Source: Lamellibrachia satsuma (lineage: Eukaryota > Annelida > Polychaeta > Sabellida > Siboglinidae). From it: 64,000 nt of DNA. The position numbers were made by a program, and so were the translations under genes. The notes below the pieces were generated by a model. That model ran no database searches and was not told the origin of the DNA. It saw nothing but the letters and a program-made list of their open reading frames with translations. Location: contig BSQZ01000014.1 in assembly GCA_033239005.1 (NCBI GenBank), positions 1,112,001 through 1,176,000 of the forward strand, given 5' to 3'. Position 1 is the first letter of the stretch, and each line of letters starts with the position of its first letter. This document shows, piece after piece, positions 30,448-41,299 of the stretch.

Positions 30448-33400
30448 CTACAACAGACACGACACACATGTTACACTCCGTCGTCTACGCGTGTGTCAGT
30501 GCGCGTGTGTGTGTGTGTGTGTGCGTGCGTGCGTGCGTCCGTGTTAAGAGACAAGAGATCTACTCACTCGACTACATGCCTTATTCTCCCCCGACAGATC
30601 TCCTCCACTCGCCGCCGGCCGCACTGTGAGATGTGATTGTAGCATAGCCTACAACAAACAGAGACGTCGACGTCACACATTCTCACCCTCGCCTCTACAC
30701 CCCACACACACACCTCACACTAGTGGTCCTGCTACTAGGGTTGATTAAATAGGGTGCACAGAGCCACCCTCCGCCCCCCAACATAATGGAAAATAAAGGC
30801 TATGAAGGATAATAAATCACCGGGAGTGGATGGGATTCCTCCAAAATTACTAATGGAAACAGTAGAACAAATCAGTATATACCACTTGCAAGAGTATTCA
30901 ATGGAAAGAAGCAAACATCATACCATTATTTAAAAAGGGTTCGAGAAATAAGTCAGAGAATTACAGACCAGTGAGTTTAACGTCAGTGATTTGTAAATTA
31001 TTAGAAAGGTTAATTAAAGACCATATGGTGGACTTCCTCGTTAAGCATAAATTATTAAATTCATCTCAACATGGATTCCTTAAAGCGAGGTCATGCTTAA
31101 CAAATATGTTGTTTTTTTGAAGAAATCACTAAGTGGATAGACGTGGGATCGCCAGTAGATGTTATCTACTTAGATTTTCAGAAACCTTTTGACAAAGTGC
31201 CACATCAAAGATTACTACTTAAATTAAAAGCCCATGGTATCGGGGATAGCATAACTGACTGGATAGAACAATGGCTGACTGACAGAAGACAACGAGTTGT
31301 AATGGATGGAGAAGTTTCAAATTGGAAATCGGTTTTGAGTGGGGTACCTCAAGGATCAGTATTAGGACCTATATTATTCTTAATTTATATCAATGACTTG
31401 GACGACAGTATAACAAGTAACGTAATGAAATTTGCAGATGACACAAAACTGTTTAGAAGGGTTAATACTGATGGTGATAAACAACATTTACAAAACGATC
31501 TAGACAGATTAGTGAAATGGTCTGAGAAATGGCAGATGTTGTTCAATTTTGGAAAATGTAAATGCCTACATACAGGACATGGGAACTTGGATGTAAACTA
31601 TAAAATGGGAGATACTGTTCTGGGTACTACTGTAAAAGAAAAGGACTTAGGAGTTACAATAAGTGCTGATATGAAAGTTTCAGAGCAGTGTGGTATTGCA
31701 GCTTCAAAGGGTAATCAAATTCTTGGATTGATTAGAAGAAACAACATACAAGGTAAAAAAGTTAATTATACCTCTTTATAAAGCAATAGTTAGACCTCAT
31801 TTAGAATACTGTATACAAGCATGGAGACCATATCGTAAGAAGGATATAGATACGCTTGAACGCATACAAAGGAGAGCAACTAAAATGATTCCAGAACTTA
31901 GAGACCTTAGTTATGAAGAACGCCTGAAGGAATGTGGTTTAACAACTCTAGAGACAAGTACGTTAAGAGGACATCAGGTTGAAGTTTTTAAGATATTGAA
32001 TGGGTATGAAAATATTGATAGAAATATGTTTTTCTCACTCAAGAAGGATAGCAGAACTAGAGGACATGAGGTAAAATTAGTAAAGGATCAATGTAGATTG
32101 GACATCAGGAAGCACTTGTTCTCACAGAGGACAATACATGAATGGAACAAATTGTCTACAGATTGTGTAACTGCCAGCAGCGTGAATATGTTTAAAAACA
32201 AGGTTGACACATATCTCAGGAGGGCGGGTTATAAGTAGATGAACATTGTTGGACTCTCGATAAGCCAATGGCTTCCTTGTCCAATGGCCATTTGGGCCTT
32301 TGGCTTGGATGGCAAATCTTGTTAAATCTTGATAAACATCAACGACTTACACGAGGTTCGGTAGCCGGGGCGAGTTTGCGGCACCTTCAGCGATGTTGAC
32401 TGCCATTTCATCGCCCATGTGACATCCCGACAACCTACAAATGTCAAGAGTAAAGTGAACACGACACATGTGACACGTGTCATTAATACGTTACTGACAA
32501 TAGTATTAGCGGAAGACAATTGAGTCGGTTCGTGCGTGTGCACTAAATAGCGTGTGTACTTGCGTGTGTAACTATGTGACAGTTTCACCGAGTCACCAAC
32601 AATTGATGTCTCAATATTAAACTAAATCAAGTAATTACAAATCTCACCTGAGTGTCTTCAGCTGTCTCAACAGCGACAAACTACGGCCCAGAGCCGCCGC
32701 GGCCGCCGAGTCGAAGATGTTGTCGCTGAGACTGTAGAGTAAAATATCTGTGAACTGATGCAGCGTAATTAAAACATTCCACTGACCTCAATAAAACAAT
32801 AATGTATAAACACACAACTTTCAATCAATTCGACTGCAAAAATACAAATGTTTCTGGCCGCAAACTACATTTTGTGGAGAGCAAAAAAACAACGCAGTCA
32901 CAGTTTGTTTTGAAAAGTGGCGTCTGTGTTACAAGAAATGTTGAACGATCAAAACTGGTGAAATGATTCTGTAGTTCATCGATTTATTTAATAGTTAAAC
33001 AAACGAATTTAAAGAACGTTAAATGTGCATCACCAGTAACCATTACTACGACTATTTGTGTACACATAGGATGTATATATTAATGTGTTTACATGTCCAC
33101 ATTCCACCTACTCCAGTGTCTTCAGGGCTGTCAAGTGCTGCAACTCTACGGCTAAAGCCACCATACCAGCAGTGGGGATGTCACAGCCCTGTAACCTGTT
33201 ACGTGAAACAGTGAATATTTAACAGTGTTTTATTGACAGCCGATATCTAAATATGCTCCCTGTGCTTAGATGAAACACACATACACTGATATTTCATCAC
33301 ATTTTGTTCACCGTATTTTTCCATAAAGAAAAACAAAAACGGTCAAACTGATTTTGTAGCACAATGTCAATGACGTTGGGCCTTGCCTTGATGATGGGCC

Positions 33401-35361
33401 GAGAGCATTAACCATTGATATCTGCGGTTCGTGCGTGTGCACTAAACAGCGTGTGTATATGCGTGTGTAAATATGTGACAGTTTCACCGAGTCACCAACA
33501 ATTTATGTCCCAATATTAAACTAAATCAAGTCAAAGTAATTACAAATCTCACCAGAGGTCCTCCAGTTGTCTCAACAGCGACAAACTACGGCCCAGAGCC
33601 GCCGCGGCCGCCGCGTCGAAGGTGTTGACGCTGAGACTGTAAAGTAAAATATCTGTGAACTGATGCAGCGTAATTAAAACATTCCACTGACCTCAACAAA
33701 ACAATAATGTATAAACACACAACTTTCAATCAATTCGACTGCAAAAATACAAACGTTTCTGGCCACAAACTACATTTCGTGGAGAGCAAAAAAACGACGC
33801 AGTCACAGTTTGTTTTGAAAAGTGGCGTCTGTGTTACAAGAAATGTTGAACGATCAAAACTGGTGAAATGATTCATTAGTTCATCGATTTATTTAACAGT
33901 TAAACAAACGAATTTAAAGAACGTCAAATGGGAATCACGAGTAACCATTACTGGTGCCACATTACTGATTAATCATGTAGTATGTATTTTAATTACCTGA
34001 TCATTAGACATTACAATCAGTTAGATTACGTGTTACAAATAACATATTATGCATTTACACAGACACAACTTCACATACAACTAATGTTTTATCATGTATT
34101 TGTGGACACGTTTAATTATAAAAATGTTACGACTATTTGTGTACACACAGCATGTATATATTAATGTGTTTACATGTCCAAATTCCACCTACTCCAATTC
34201 CTTCAAGAATCAAGGCTGTCAAGTGCTGCAACTCTACGGCTAAAGCCCCCAGACCAGCAGCTGGGATGTGACAGCCGGCTAACCTGTTACATGAAAAAGT
34301 GAATATTTAACAGTGTTTTATTGACAGCCGATATCTAAATATGCTCCCAGTGCTTAGATGAAAAACACATAAATTGATATTTCATCACATTTTGTTCACC
34401 GTATTTTTCCATAAAGAAAAACAAAAATGGTTAAACTGATTTTGTTGCACAATTTTGGGCCTTGCCCTTGCCTGGCCCTGGGCCTTGGGGATGGGTCGAG
34501 AGCATTAACCACTGATATCTACGGTTCGTGCGTGTACACTTAGCAACGTATGTGTGTGCATGTGTAACTTTTTGACAGTTTCGCAGAGTCACCAACAATT
34601 GATGTCTCAATATTAAACTAAATCAAGTCAATGTAATTACAAATCTCACATGAGTGTCTCCAGCTGTCTCAACAGCGACAAACTACGGCCTAGAGCCGTC
34701 GCGGCCACCGCGTCAAAGATATTCCAGTCGAGACTGTAAAGTAAAATATCCGTGAACTGATGCAGCGTAATTAAAACATTCCACTGACCTTAATAAAACA
34801 ATAATGTATAAACACACAACTTTCAATCAATTCGACTGAAAAAATACAAATGTTTCTGGTCACAAAATACATTTTGTGGAGAGCAAAAAAATGACGCAGT
34901 CAGTTTGTTTTGAAAAGTGGCGTCTGTGTTACAAGAAATGTTGAACGATCAAAACTGGTGAAATGTTTTATTAGTTCATCAATTTATTTAACAGTTAAAC
35001 AAACGAATTTAAAGAACATCAAATGGGAATCACGAGTAACCATTACTGGTGCCACATTATTGATTAATCATGTAGTATGTATTTTAATTACCTGATCATT
35101 ACAATGAGTTGGATTACGTGTTACAAATAACATATTATGCATTTACACAGACACAACTTCACATACAACTAATGTTTTATGTATTTGTGGACACATTTAA
35201 TTATAAAAATGTTACGACTATTTGTGTACATACAGCATGTATATATTAATGTGTTTACATGTCCAAATTCCACCTACTCCAGTGTCTCCAGGGCTGTCAA
35301 GTGCTGCAACTCTACGGCTAAAGCCTCCAGACCAGCAGCTGGGATGTGACAGCTCTCTAAC
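30321..35361 (-). CDS. NLR/RNI-type leucine-rich-repeat gene, 3' part: eight LRR exons and terminal Cys-rich exon
   Basis: Nine exons (listed separately) lie on the minus strand. Each is bounded by AG..GT, and all join in the same phase (two bases of a codon at the donor, one at the acceptor). Seven are 84 or 81 bp; one is 91 bp; the last is 127 bp with a stop. The encoded repeats follow LxxCxIxxAGxxALAxxLxxLxxLxTL and LSxNxFDxAAAxALGxSLxLLxxLxTL, the alternating type A/type B 28-residue repeats of RNI-like LRRs. That family is known from NLR immune receptors, ribonuclease inhibitor and RanGAP. The protein ends in an acidic, Cys-rich tail (DPTCCISCCRCQ), a possible palmitoylation or metal site. 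The N-terminal part (NACHT or other) is upstream and not found, so the NLR label is inference. Introns are 120-556 bp, except one enlarged by a LINE. Confidence 0.85.
30568..30648 (-). CDS. LRR exon D (81 bp)
   Basis: Acceptor TTGTTGTAG, donor GA|GTGAGT. 27 residues starting LCYNHISQCGRRRVEEIC; phase agrees with both neighbours. The 120-bp intron after it includes a short (GTGC)(GT) microsatellite. Confidence 0.8.
31143..31781 (+). CDS. ORF2 reverse transcriptase fragment (copy C)
   Basis: Contains VIYLDFQKPFDKVPH (catalytic Asp of block A; Pro replaces Ala), SGVPQGSVLGPILFLIYIND (block B), FADDTKLF (block C) and LGVTISADMKV (block E). Frame lost at about 31745 by an indel relative to the copy at 62455. 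Confidence 0.9.
   Translation: MGSPVDVIYLDFQKPFDKVPHQRLLLKLKAHGIGDSITDWIEQWLTDRRQRVVMDGEVSNWKSVLSGVPQGSVLGPILFLIYINDLDDSITSNVMKFADDTKLFRRVNTDGDKQHLQNDLDRLVKWSEKWQMLFNFGKCKCLHTGHGNLDVNYKMGDTVLGTTVKEKDLGVTISADMKVSEQCGIAASKGNQILGLIRRNNIQGKKVNYTSL
31885..32238 (+). CDS. ORF2 C-terminal domain fragment (copy C)
   Basis: Runs IPELRDLSYEERLKECGL, FKILNGYENID, RNMFFSLKKD, LVKDQCRLDIRKHLFSQR and WNKLS..VTASSVNMFKNKVD to the stop at 32236-32238; same C-terminus as 62966 and 45479. Confidence 0.9.
   Translation: MIPELRDLSYEERLKECGLTTLETSTLRGHQVEVFKILNGYENIDRNMFFSLKKDSRTRGHEVKLVKDQCRLDIRKHLFSQRTIHEWNKLSTDCVTASSVNMFKNKVDTYLRRAGYK
32351..32434 (-). CDS. LRR exon C (84 bp, diverged type)
   Basis: Acceptor TTTGTAG, donor GT|GTAAGT. 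Reads LSGCHMGDEMAVNIAEGA then ANSPRLPNL. Not part of the duplicated modules. The intron downstream holds LINE copy C. Confidence 0.85.
32648..32731 (-). CDS. LRR exon B3 (84 bp)
   Basis: Acceptor ACAG, donor AG|GTGAGA. Reads LSDNIFDSAAAAALGRSL then SLLRQLKTL. Joins A3 through a split Asp codon to give the canonical LDLSDN of LRRs. Confidence 0.87.
33112..33195 (-). CDS. LRR exon A3 (84 bp)
   Basis: Acceptor ACAG, donor GTAGGT. Reads LQGCDIPTAGMVALAVEL then QHLTALKTL. Confidence 0.87.
33553..33636 (-). CDS. LRR exon B2 (84 bp)
   Basis: Acceptor ACAG, donor GTGAG. Reads LSVNTFDAAAAAALGRSL then SLLRQLEDL. Ala-rich centre as in B3. Confidence 0.85.
34193..34283 (-). CDS. LRR exon A2 (91 bp, frameshifted by 7 extra bases)
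   Basis: Same splice signals as A1 and A3, but the segment coding for the end of the repeat has 24 bp where the sisters have 17. Using the usual donor would shift the downstream frame. Because all exons have the same phase, skipping A2 joins B1 to B2 in frame. Either A2 is skipped, or this allele is damaged, or the assembly has an error here. Confidence 0.75.
34650..34733 (-). CDS. LRR exon B1 (84 bp)
   Basis: Acceptor ACAG, donor GTGAG. Reads LDWNIFDAVAATALGRSL then SLLRQLETL. Donor context AT|GTGAG is weaker than the AG|GTGAG of exon B3. Confidence 0.85.
35278..35361 (-). CDS. LRR exon A1 (84 bp)
   Basis: Acceptor CAG before 35361, donor GTAGGT after 35278. One leading base, 27 codons, two trailing bases (GA, completing Asp with the next exon). 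Reads LESCHIPAAGLEALAVEL then QHLTALETL. Most upstream exon identified; the copy-specific similarity of the intron beyond it ends near 35430. Confidence 0.85.
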
Positions 35362-35430
35362 CTGTAACATGAAACAGTGAATATTTAACAGTGTTTTATT
35401 GACAGCCGATATCTAAATATGCTCCCAACA

Positions 35431-36530
35431 GTTTACGTTGTAATTACACATAATATTTATGAATTGAATTATAGAAACATTGTGAAAATCACCTGCGGTT
35501 GAAATATTATAACAACCATGGCCCGATCTGCGAATAACAACTATTTGTCATGTCGAGAGCGAGCGGTAGAGTAGATGCTGTGTAGCTTTGAAGTTTTAAA
35601 GTGTCATGCCACGAATTATGTACCCGGAAAAATATATAATTTTTCGTTTGTGCTGTTCAATGCAACTATGTTAGTTGTTTTAATCGTTCTAGTCACACTA
35701 TATATGTCTTTATTAAATACAAAAATAAGATTAATTTATAAAAATAAACATAATTAAACAAGTTAGTGCAATTAAGGTACTTATAATAAGAAAACGTTTA
35801 TGTTAAGAATTTGTTTTATATTCTTTACACTATTAATTAGGATTACTTAATGATTAATATTTAGCAATTGTAATAAAATAAATGTATGGTGAATGTTAAC
35901 ACGATAGTAAAAAAAAACACATATAGTGCATAATATATATTTTGGTAATACAAAAAATAAAAATTGCAACATACACTATGAACAAGTTACCATTCATCCG
36001 ATGTAGTTTTCTTAATGTAAATTTGGATTGCTTTATGATTAATATGTAATAATCCTAATTCTTAGTACGATAATTACAAGCATAATTTAACCTTTATATT
36101 ATTTTAGGAGTGGTATATTGTGAAATAAATTCTGAGATTTATGGAATATTATGCTAAGCTAACTATAATTTCATGTTTTTTTTAATACCAGCCATCAACT
36201 GACATCATACAATACAATACAATGAAGACACTGATGTTGCGCTAAAATTCTCTCGAAACCCAAGCCAATCAGCGCGCCAAAACAGAAAGGTTAAGCAGTT
36301 TCTAGTCGGTTAGCAATCCCAGTCGTGAACAATTGGATCGGTACGCGGAACATCTATCGATGATAAGCCAGTTTAAACATGTGGGGTTATAGATAACGGC
36401 GAAATGTTTTAGACAGTTCAAGCTATAAGGTTTTCGCTCTACGTATCACTAGTTCCGTAACTTATATGCGCTGGCGTCAGCTGAATTTACTGGTCACATG
36501 TTCTTTATAAGTGTTGCGCCCAGATACGGA
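35431..36530. other. AT-rich stretch, no gene recognised (upstream of LRR exon A1)
   Basis: Presumably intron or 5' region of the LRR gene. No further exon of the 84-bp type was found in either phase. Confidence 0.5.
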
Positions 36531-36539
36531 TAGGTAAAT

Positions 36540-38530
36540 ATTGACCGAATGGCCTCCAATAGTGAACACGCTACTTGTCAGTTTTTAGACCTTATTTCAA
36601 AGACGACATGTTTAATTTCTGCATGTGTTGTAATCTAGATGTCTTAGAACATATATAACTTAACAGGACAGGGAAAACCCCAGTAATTTTACTGTCGTTT
36701 ATACGTTTATTGCCCGCCATGCACATACCGATTCTTCACTTACCAACATGTCGGCGACTACTTTTTAGTTGGCAACTAAAATGTAGTAGTTATATGTACA
36801 TTCTCCACCAACTGTTGGCAACACTTTTTGTGGACATCTAAAAAATCGGTCGGCCGACGGTCGGCCGATGGGTAGTTACTAACTATTTGTCGGCAAACAA
36901 ACTGTTGGCGACGCGTCGACACCTCCACTGGCGGAAAATCACTCGTGCATGACATGGTGGAGTCGGAGAAATACACTAGAGGGGTGTGTGTCTCAACATC
37001 AGTGTCACCTGTTTCTGGGGGGAGCAACCTCCCATCAACTTTGAGAGTCCACCTCCCACCAATCGTACCTCCCACCTATTTTTTAGACCGACTTCCTACC
37101 TCCCACTTCTTTCCACCTCTTCATACCGTCTACTTAAAACTTATTGCCGATACTGTATTATGGCTACATACGAGGTAAGGTCAACTGATAGGCTATACGT
37201 TAACTATTGAGATACATTGAGAGCTATAGCATAGCTGAAACTGTGTAATGACCTCCATTTGTGACAACGCTAATTACAAGTTTTAGACGTTATTTCAAAG
37301 AAGACATGCTTAAATTTTACATGCAGTGTGACATTGGTATCAAAGAACAGGTATAACAGGGAAAACACCAGTAATTTGGTTGTAGTTTATACGTTTAAAA
37401 ACGAGTCGACACCTCAGCTGGTGGAAAATCACTCAGGCATGTGATGGTGAAGGCTGATAAATCACTAGAGGGGTGTGTGGCAGGGATCTCAACCTCAACC
37501 CAATCTGTTTTTGGGGCCAACCTTCCACCAGGGGCGAATCCAGAATGTTTTATTGGGGGCAACATTTTTTTAAACGCCAGTCGACATGTATTCATGGCAG
37601 CGAAGTGAGCGAACTTGTCAATCACCTGGTCGACGGTTGGGCAAGTGTTTCTATGTCATTTGAATATTGAAATTGGATAAAAAGGGGGTTCTCTGGACCA
37701 CCGAAAATGTTTTTGTGGAAAAGGGTATGAACTGTGAAGTCCTGTATTGCTTATAAAATAGGGCTGCAATGAAAACCTTCATAGTAGGGAACAAGGCGTA
37801 GTAAATGAGACGCGGATGTATTTCCGATAAAACGTATGTGTTCTGATCAAATGTGAGGTGGCCGCTTTACAGGGTTTCTTCTGTATTTTATATTTACTAA
37901 ATAGAACTAATTTCAGGGAAATTATATTTCTAAACGAGGGTATAATTTCAATGAATAAATCCACCCAAAAGGGGCTTAATTTGGTTAACTTGTGAACTAA
38001 CTTGGGTACCCACAGATTACCTAAGCCCTTCCCGGAGCGACGAGGCGATGGTTACGTCGTTAGTAAAGGTCAAACCCGTTTCATATCGCATCCAACGTCG
38101 TTTCAGATTAGGATTATTTGGACATTTTTTTACTTCGTGCGACGTCGCTGACATGCGCCGCACCGACGCACAAGATCAAGATGCAGTGTTATCTGGCACC
38201 TACAACTGCATAGGCTCATTGCTGTGACGATATCGGCTCATGTAAAAAATACTTCCTCATTTGGAGCGGGCGGCTGCCTCCCTCGCCGCCCCCATAAATA
38301 CGCTATGTTCCTCCCACCAATGTTAGAGTCTACCTACCACCAATCCCAACTCCCGCCTATTTTTTAGGCCAGCCTCCCATCTCCCACCAATTTTTAGGAC
38401 CAATCTCCCACTTCGTGCTGCACACCCCACACACTAGCGCTTAATGGGCTAGTTCACTTATAGTTGAAGCTGAATTACGGCTACGTATAAGATAAGTTCA
38501 TTTCATAGGCTAAGTATTGAGATAAGTTGA
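36540..38530. repeat. Unidentified repeat family, about three diverged partial copies
   Basis: GTCGACACCTC..CTGG..GAAAATCACTC occurs at 36914 and 37407, and CACTAGAGGGGTGTGTG at 36972 and 37462. CTCCCACCAAT and CCTATTTTTTAG recur at 37057 and 38349, and ATAGGCTA..GTTAA/AAGTATTGAGAT at 37190 and 38504. A decayed tandem repeat or multi-copy element; no coding potential recognised. Confidence 0.65.
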
Positions 38531-38539
38531 GAGTGAAAA

Positions 38540-39234
38540 ATTTATATGTGAAACTGTCTACTATATTTCCTGCCGACTTTACGAGGAAGCATTTAAAACA
38601 GCAATGCTGAGCTAATCAAGTAAACAATGTTGAATGTCCTTAGAATGGCGCAGCACAAACAAAAAAACATGCCCGGTACTGGTAACAATGTGGAAAAAAG
38701 AAACGAGGACGACAAAAAAACATCAACGAACCATCACAAACCCAGAAAACTAAGCCGTAACACCTTGAAAGAATGGCTGAATACAGAGATTGGTGGCTTC
38801 GACTGGTCTTTGTCTTGTGTGTACATCCGAATAAACACATTTAAATTTAAACGCTGCTTATATAGTCAGTTTTCGACGAACCTCTACTTCCCTTTCATCA
38901 GTCTGACCAAAATATTTTATATTGTGAACTGAGAGAACTATGGGACTGCCATGTCCGTTTAAGATGTCCTCCAAAATGAATGAAAATGAAAAAAGAAGAG
39001 GTGTGTCCTGCACGATGGCGATCAATCGGAAGTCTTTAACATCGACACTGGTGCAAAACAAGCTGCTTTCATCGGTCTTCAGCTTTTAGGCGATCACTGA
39101 CCACGTCACATGGGGAAGTGTCTTTGGTTGTTAATGATACCAGAGTTATGTTATTACACACTGATTCATTAGCTTCATTTTCCCTTCAGCCAAGGACTTG
39201 TGTGCTCTGAACACATCAGATCTTGTAAGCTGTG
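38540..39234. other. No gene recognised
   Basis: A 101-codon frame at 38627-38932 (+) is Lys/Asn-rich without motifs. It is opposed by minus-strand frames and not called. Confidence 0.45.
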
Positions 39235-39239
39235 TGGCA

Positions 39240-39544
39240 TATAAAATAACTCCCCCGCCCCTTCTTCCTATTCGATCTTTCCTAAACATTACGTATCCTG
39301 TCAGTCCTAATTCAGCATCTGTTATATCTATGTTGGCCCATGATTCAGTTATACCAATTATGTGAGGGTCAATATCTTCTACCATAATGTTTAATTCGTT
39401 TTTCTTATTTACTATGCTCCTTGCATTTAAACATACGCATCTATAACCTTTTTCAGAGATGTTTTTCGGATGATTTGATATTGGTTTATCTGTGCTAGTG
39501 GCCTCTTGTTCTGCTTGAGACACCTCTAGGTAACCCCCCTGCAC
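39240..39544 (-). CDS. ORF2 endonuclease N-terminus (copy D fragment)
   Basis: Includes YRCVCLNARSIVNKKNEL (Asn of the APE-type nuclease block I), IIGITESWA (catalytic Glu) and GYVMFRKDRIGRRGGGV. Continues into unrelated residues after GVILYA. Confidence 0.85.
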
Positions 39545-39546
39545 TT

Positions 39547-40869
39547 CTAGTTTAAAGAATGTTTACTTCCAAAAATATGTGTCATTGTACCCAAGTCGCT
39601 ATCTACTGCTGCTGAAAGTTTGTCCGCGAATACTGCCGCCCCCTTTCCACTTAAATAAAGCCCATCCTTCATGTACATATCAGCCCTCCCAACAAAACTT
39701 CCCCATAAATCCACAAATCCAACTTCCTCTTCCCTACACAGCCTCTGGACTAACATGTTAATTGCCATCCCCCGACAATTTCGATATTTGTGACCCCTCC
39801 TGCCCATTACAGGTAAAATCCCTGACAGTATTACCTGCTCAACCCGCGTCTGTTTTAGTGTTCTGATCAACTGCCTATATTTCCTAACTATGGCAGTTGT
39901 ACCCTCCCTCTCTACGTTATTTGTCCCTACGTGTACTAAAACAGATCCACCCTTACCCGAGCCTACAATGTGTTTTACCCTCTCAGTTATCGCCTCTATT
40001 TTGGCTCCAGGCAAGCAGACAACCACATCATCTCCCTTGTTTAAGACTCTGTCGGTCTTCCTAACTATTGAATCCCCCACAAACACCCTCGCTCTCTTCC
40101 TCACCCCCTGTATCACTGCTGCAGAATAACTCTTCCTTTCGATCCCCTCCATCACATTCTGTCCTGACCCCTTCCCTCCTGTCAACCCCACTTCCCACTC
40201 CTTTGCTCTTGTCTCTCCCACTCCCCTCTCCTTCACTCCGGTTGTTTTCCCTTCCGTCTCCCCCACTCCCTTCTCCTTCCCTCCTGTCTCCCCTACTCCC
40301 CTCTCCTTCACTCCGGTTGTTTTCCCTCCCGTCTCCCCCACTCCCTTCTCCTTCCCTCCTGTCTCCGCTACTCCCCTCTCCTTCACTCAGGTTGTCTTCC
40401 CTCCCGTCTCCCCCACTACCTTCTCCTTCCCTCCTGTCTCCCCTACTCCCCTCTCCTTCACTCCGGTTGTCTTCCATCCCGTTCCTTTCCTTCCCGTCTC
40501 CTTACGTCCTGTCTCCCTATGACCTGTCACCTTCCCTCCTCTCAGCTTCCTCCCAGGCTGAGGTGAGCTCTCCCTAGCATCTCTTGTGTCTTTCCCCACT
40601 TTATCGTCTACTGTTACCCCACCGGAACTACTGGCACAGCACCCCTGTTCCCTTCCCACCATTGCCACAACGAGCAGCCTCAGCTCTTCCAACTCCACCT
40701 CTAGTTCCTTCATCTTCGCGCATCCCCTACACTCAAAACTAAAACTATCTGCCTGGGCCTCAGCCCAGGACTTCTCGCACCCAGACTTGACGAAGTCCAC
40801 CCAGTTACTGCAACTGCCACAAATTAAGTGCCTTGTGGCCTTTAACTGCCGTTTGCACGGCGCCATCAT
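39547..40869 (-). CDS. CR1-like ORF1: PHD-like finger, 25-residue repeats, SGNH esterase; one nonsense codon
   Basis: 440 codons read in one frame, with a single TGA at 40387-40389 where the neighbouring repeat units have GGA. N-terminus (residues 15-55): PHD-like Cys pattern. Residues 60-80: Leu-rich helix. Residues about 130-235: repeats of a 25-residue unit with GVKERGVGETGG. Then SGNH hydrolase: VFVGDSIVRK (Ser nucleophile), VVVCLPGAK, VLVHVGTNN (block III) and a C-terminal KDGLYLSGKGA resembling block V, with the usual His replaced by Tyr-Leu. PHD plus esterase is the known ORF1p plan of CR1 LINEs. The missing block V His would affect catalysis if real. Confidence 0.85.
40205..40475 (-). 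repeat. 75-bp coding tandem repeat inside LINE ORF1
   Basis: About 3.5 units of 75 bp (25 codons) encoding GVKERGVGETGGKEKGVGET and variants. The partial copy at 1-60 shows the same repeat, so it belongs to the element. Confidence 0.9.
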
Positions 40870-41161
40870 ACAATTTAGTTTTAATTAGTTTGCTACGTTA
40901 GCCTTGAATAAGGCTGTTTTTGTGATCAAAAGAACACTTTAGGCTAATATACTTGTTAACTGTGTCTTCTAGTAACCTCGCATGAGAAAAAAATCATGCC
41001 ACCTAGCGAATACGGAGAACACTGTGTAACAAAACAACGAAGTCAGTGTGTACTAATTTACGCTAAATTGCTGCTGTTAATTCCTTTTTACAGAAAACGT
41101 TTACTACCACTATGTCAGATATTACCTTATGTATGTAATTTAAGTAAATAAATCATTTTAT

Positions 41162-41299
<138 letters not shown>

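Larger units (their letters stand above)
30785..32335 (+). mobile_element. CR1-like LINE copy C, 5' truncated, in LRR-gene intron (antisense to gene)
   Basis: Begins near AAAATAAAGGCTATGAAGG (same point in ORF2 as about 61478) and runs to the 3' tail CAAATCTTGTTAAATCTTG at about 32335. A roughly 34-bp deletion near 30900 and single-base changes (31115, 31745) break the frame. The catalytic FADDTKLF is intact (31434-31457). It lies in the intron between LRR exons C and D. Confidence 0.93.
32435..35430 (-). repeat. Three tandem copies of a two-exon module (about 0.9-1.1 kb each)
   Basis: A-type exons begin at 35361, 34283 and 33195 (spacing 1078-1088 bp) and B-type at 34733, 33636 and 32731 (1097 and 905 bp). 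Introns are also duplicated: for example GACAGCCGATATCTAAATAT occurs at 33237, 34322 and 35401, and TTCAATCAATTCGACTG at 32820, 33726 and 34821. The youngest B-A module pair is well over 90% similar by eye, so exon-module duplication was recent. Confidence 0.9.

Noticed and set aside
36540..38530. Further LRR exons upstream of exon A1
   Set aside because: Searched for AG-(L..C/L..N)-84 bp-GT patterns; none found. The region consists of an unrelated repeat family.
38627..38932. 101-codon Lys/Asn-rich frame
   Set aside because: No motif, opposed by minus frames, no upstream promoter-like signal.
40068..40577. 169-codon Pro/Ser/Leu-rich plus frame
   Set aside because: Antisense of the 75-bp repeats in LINE ORF1.
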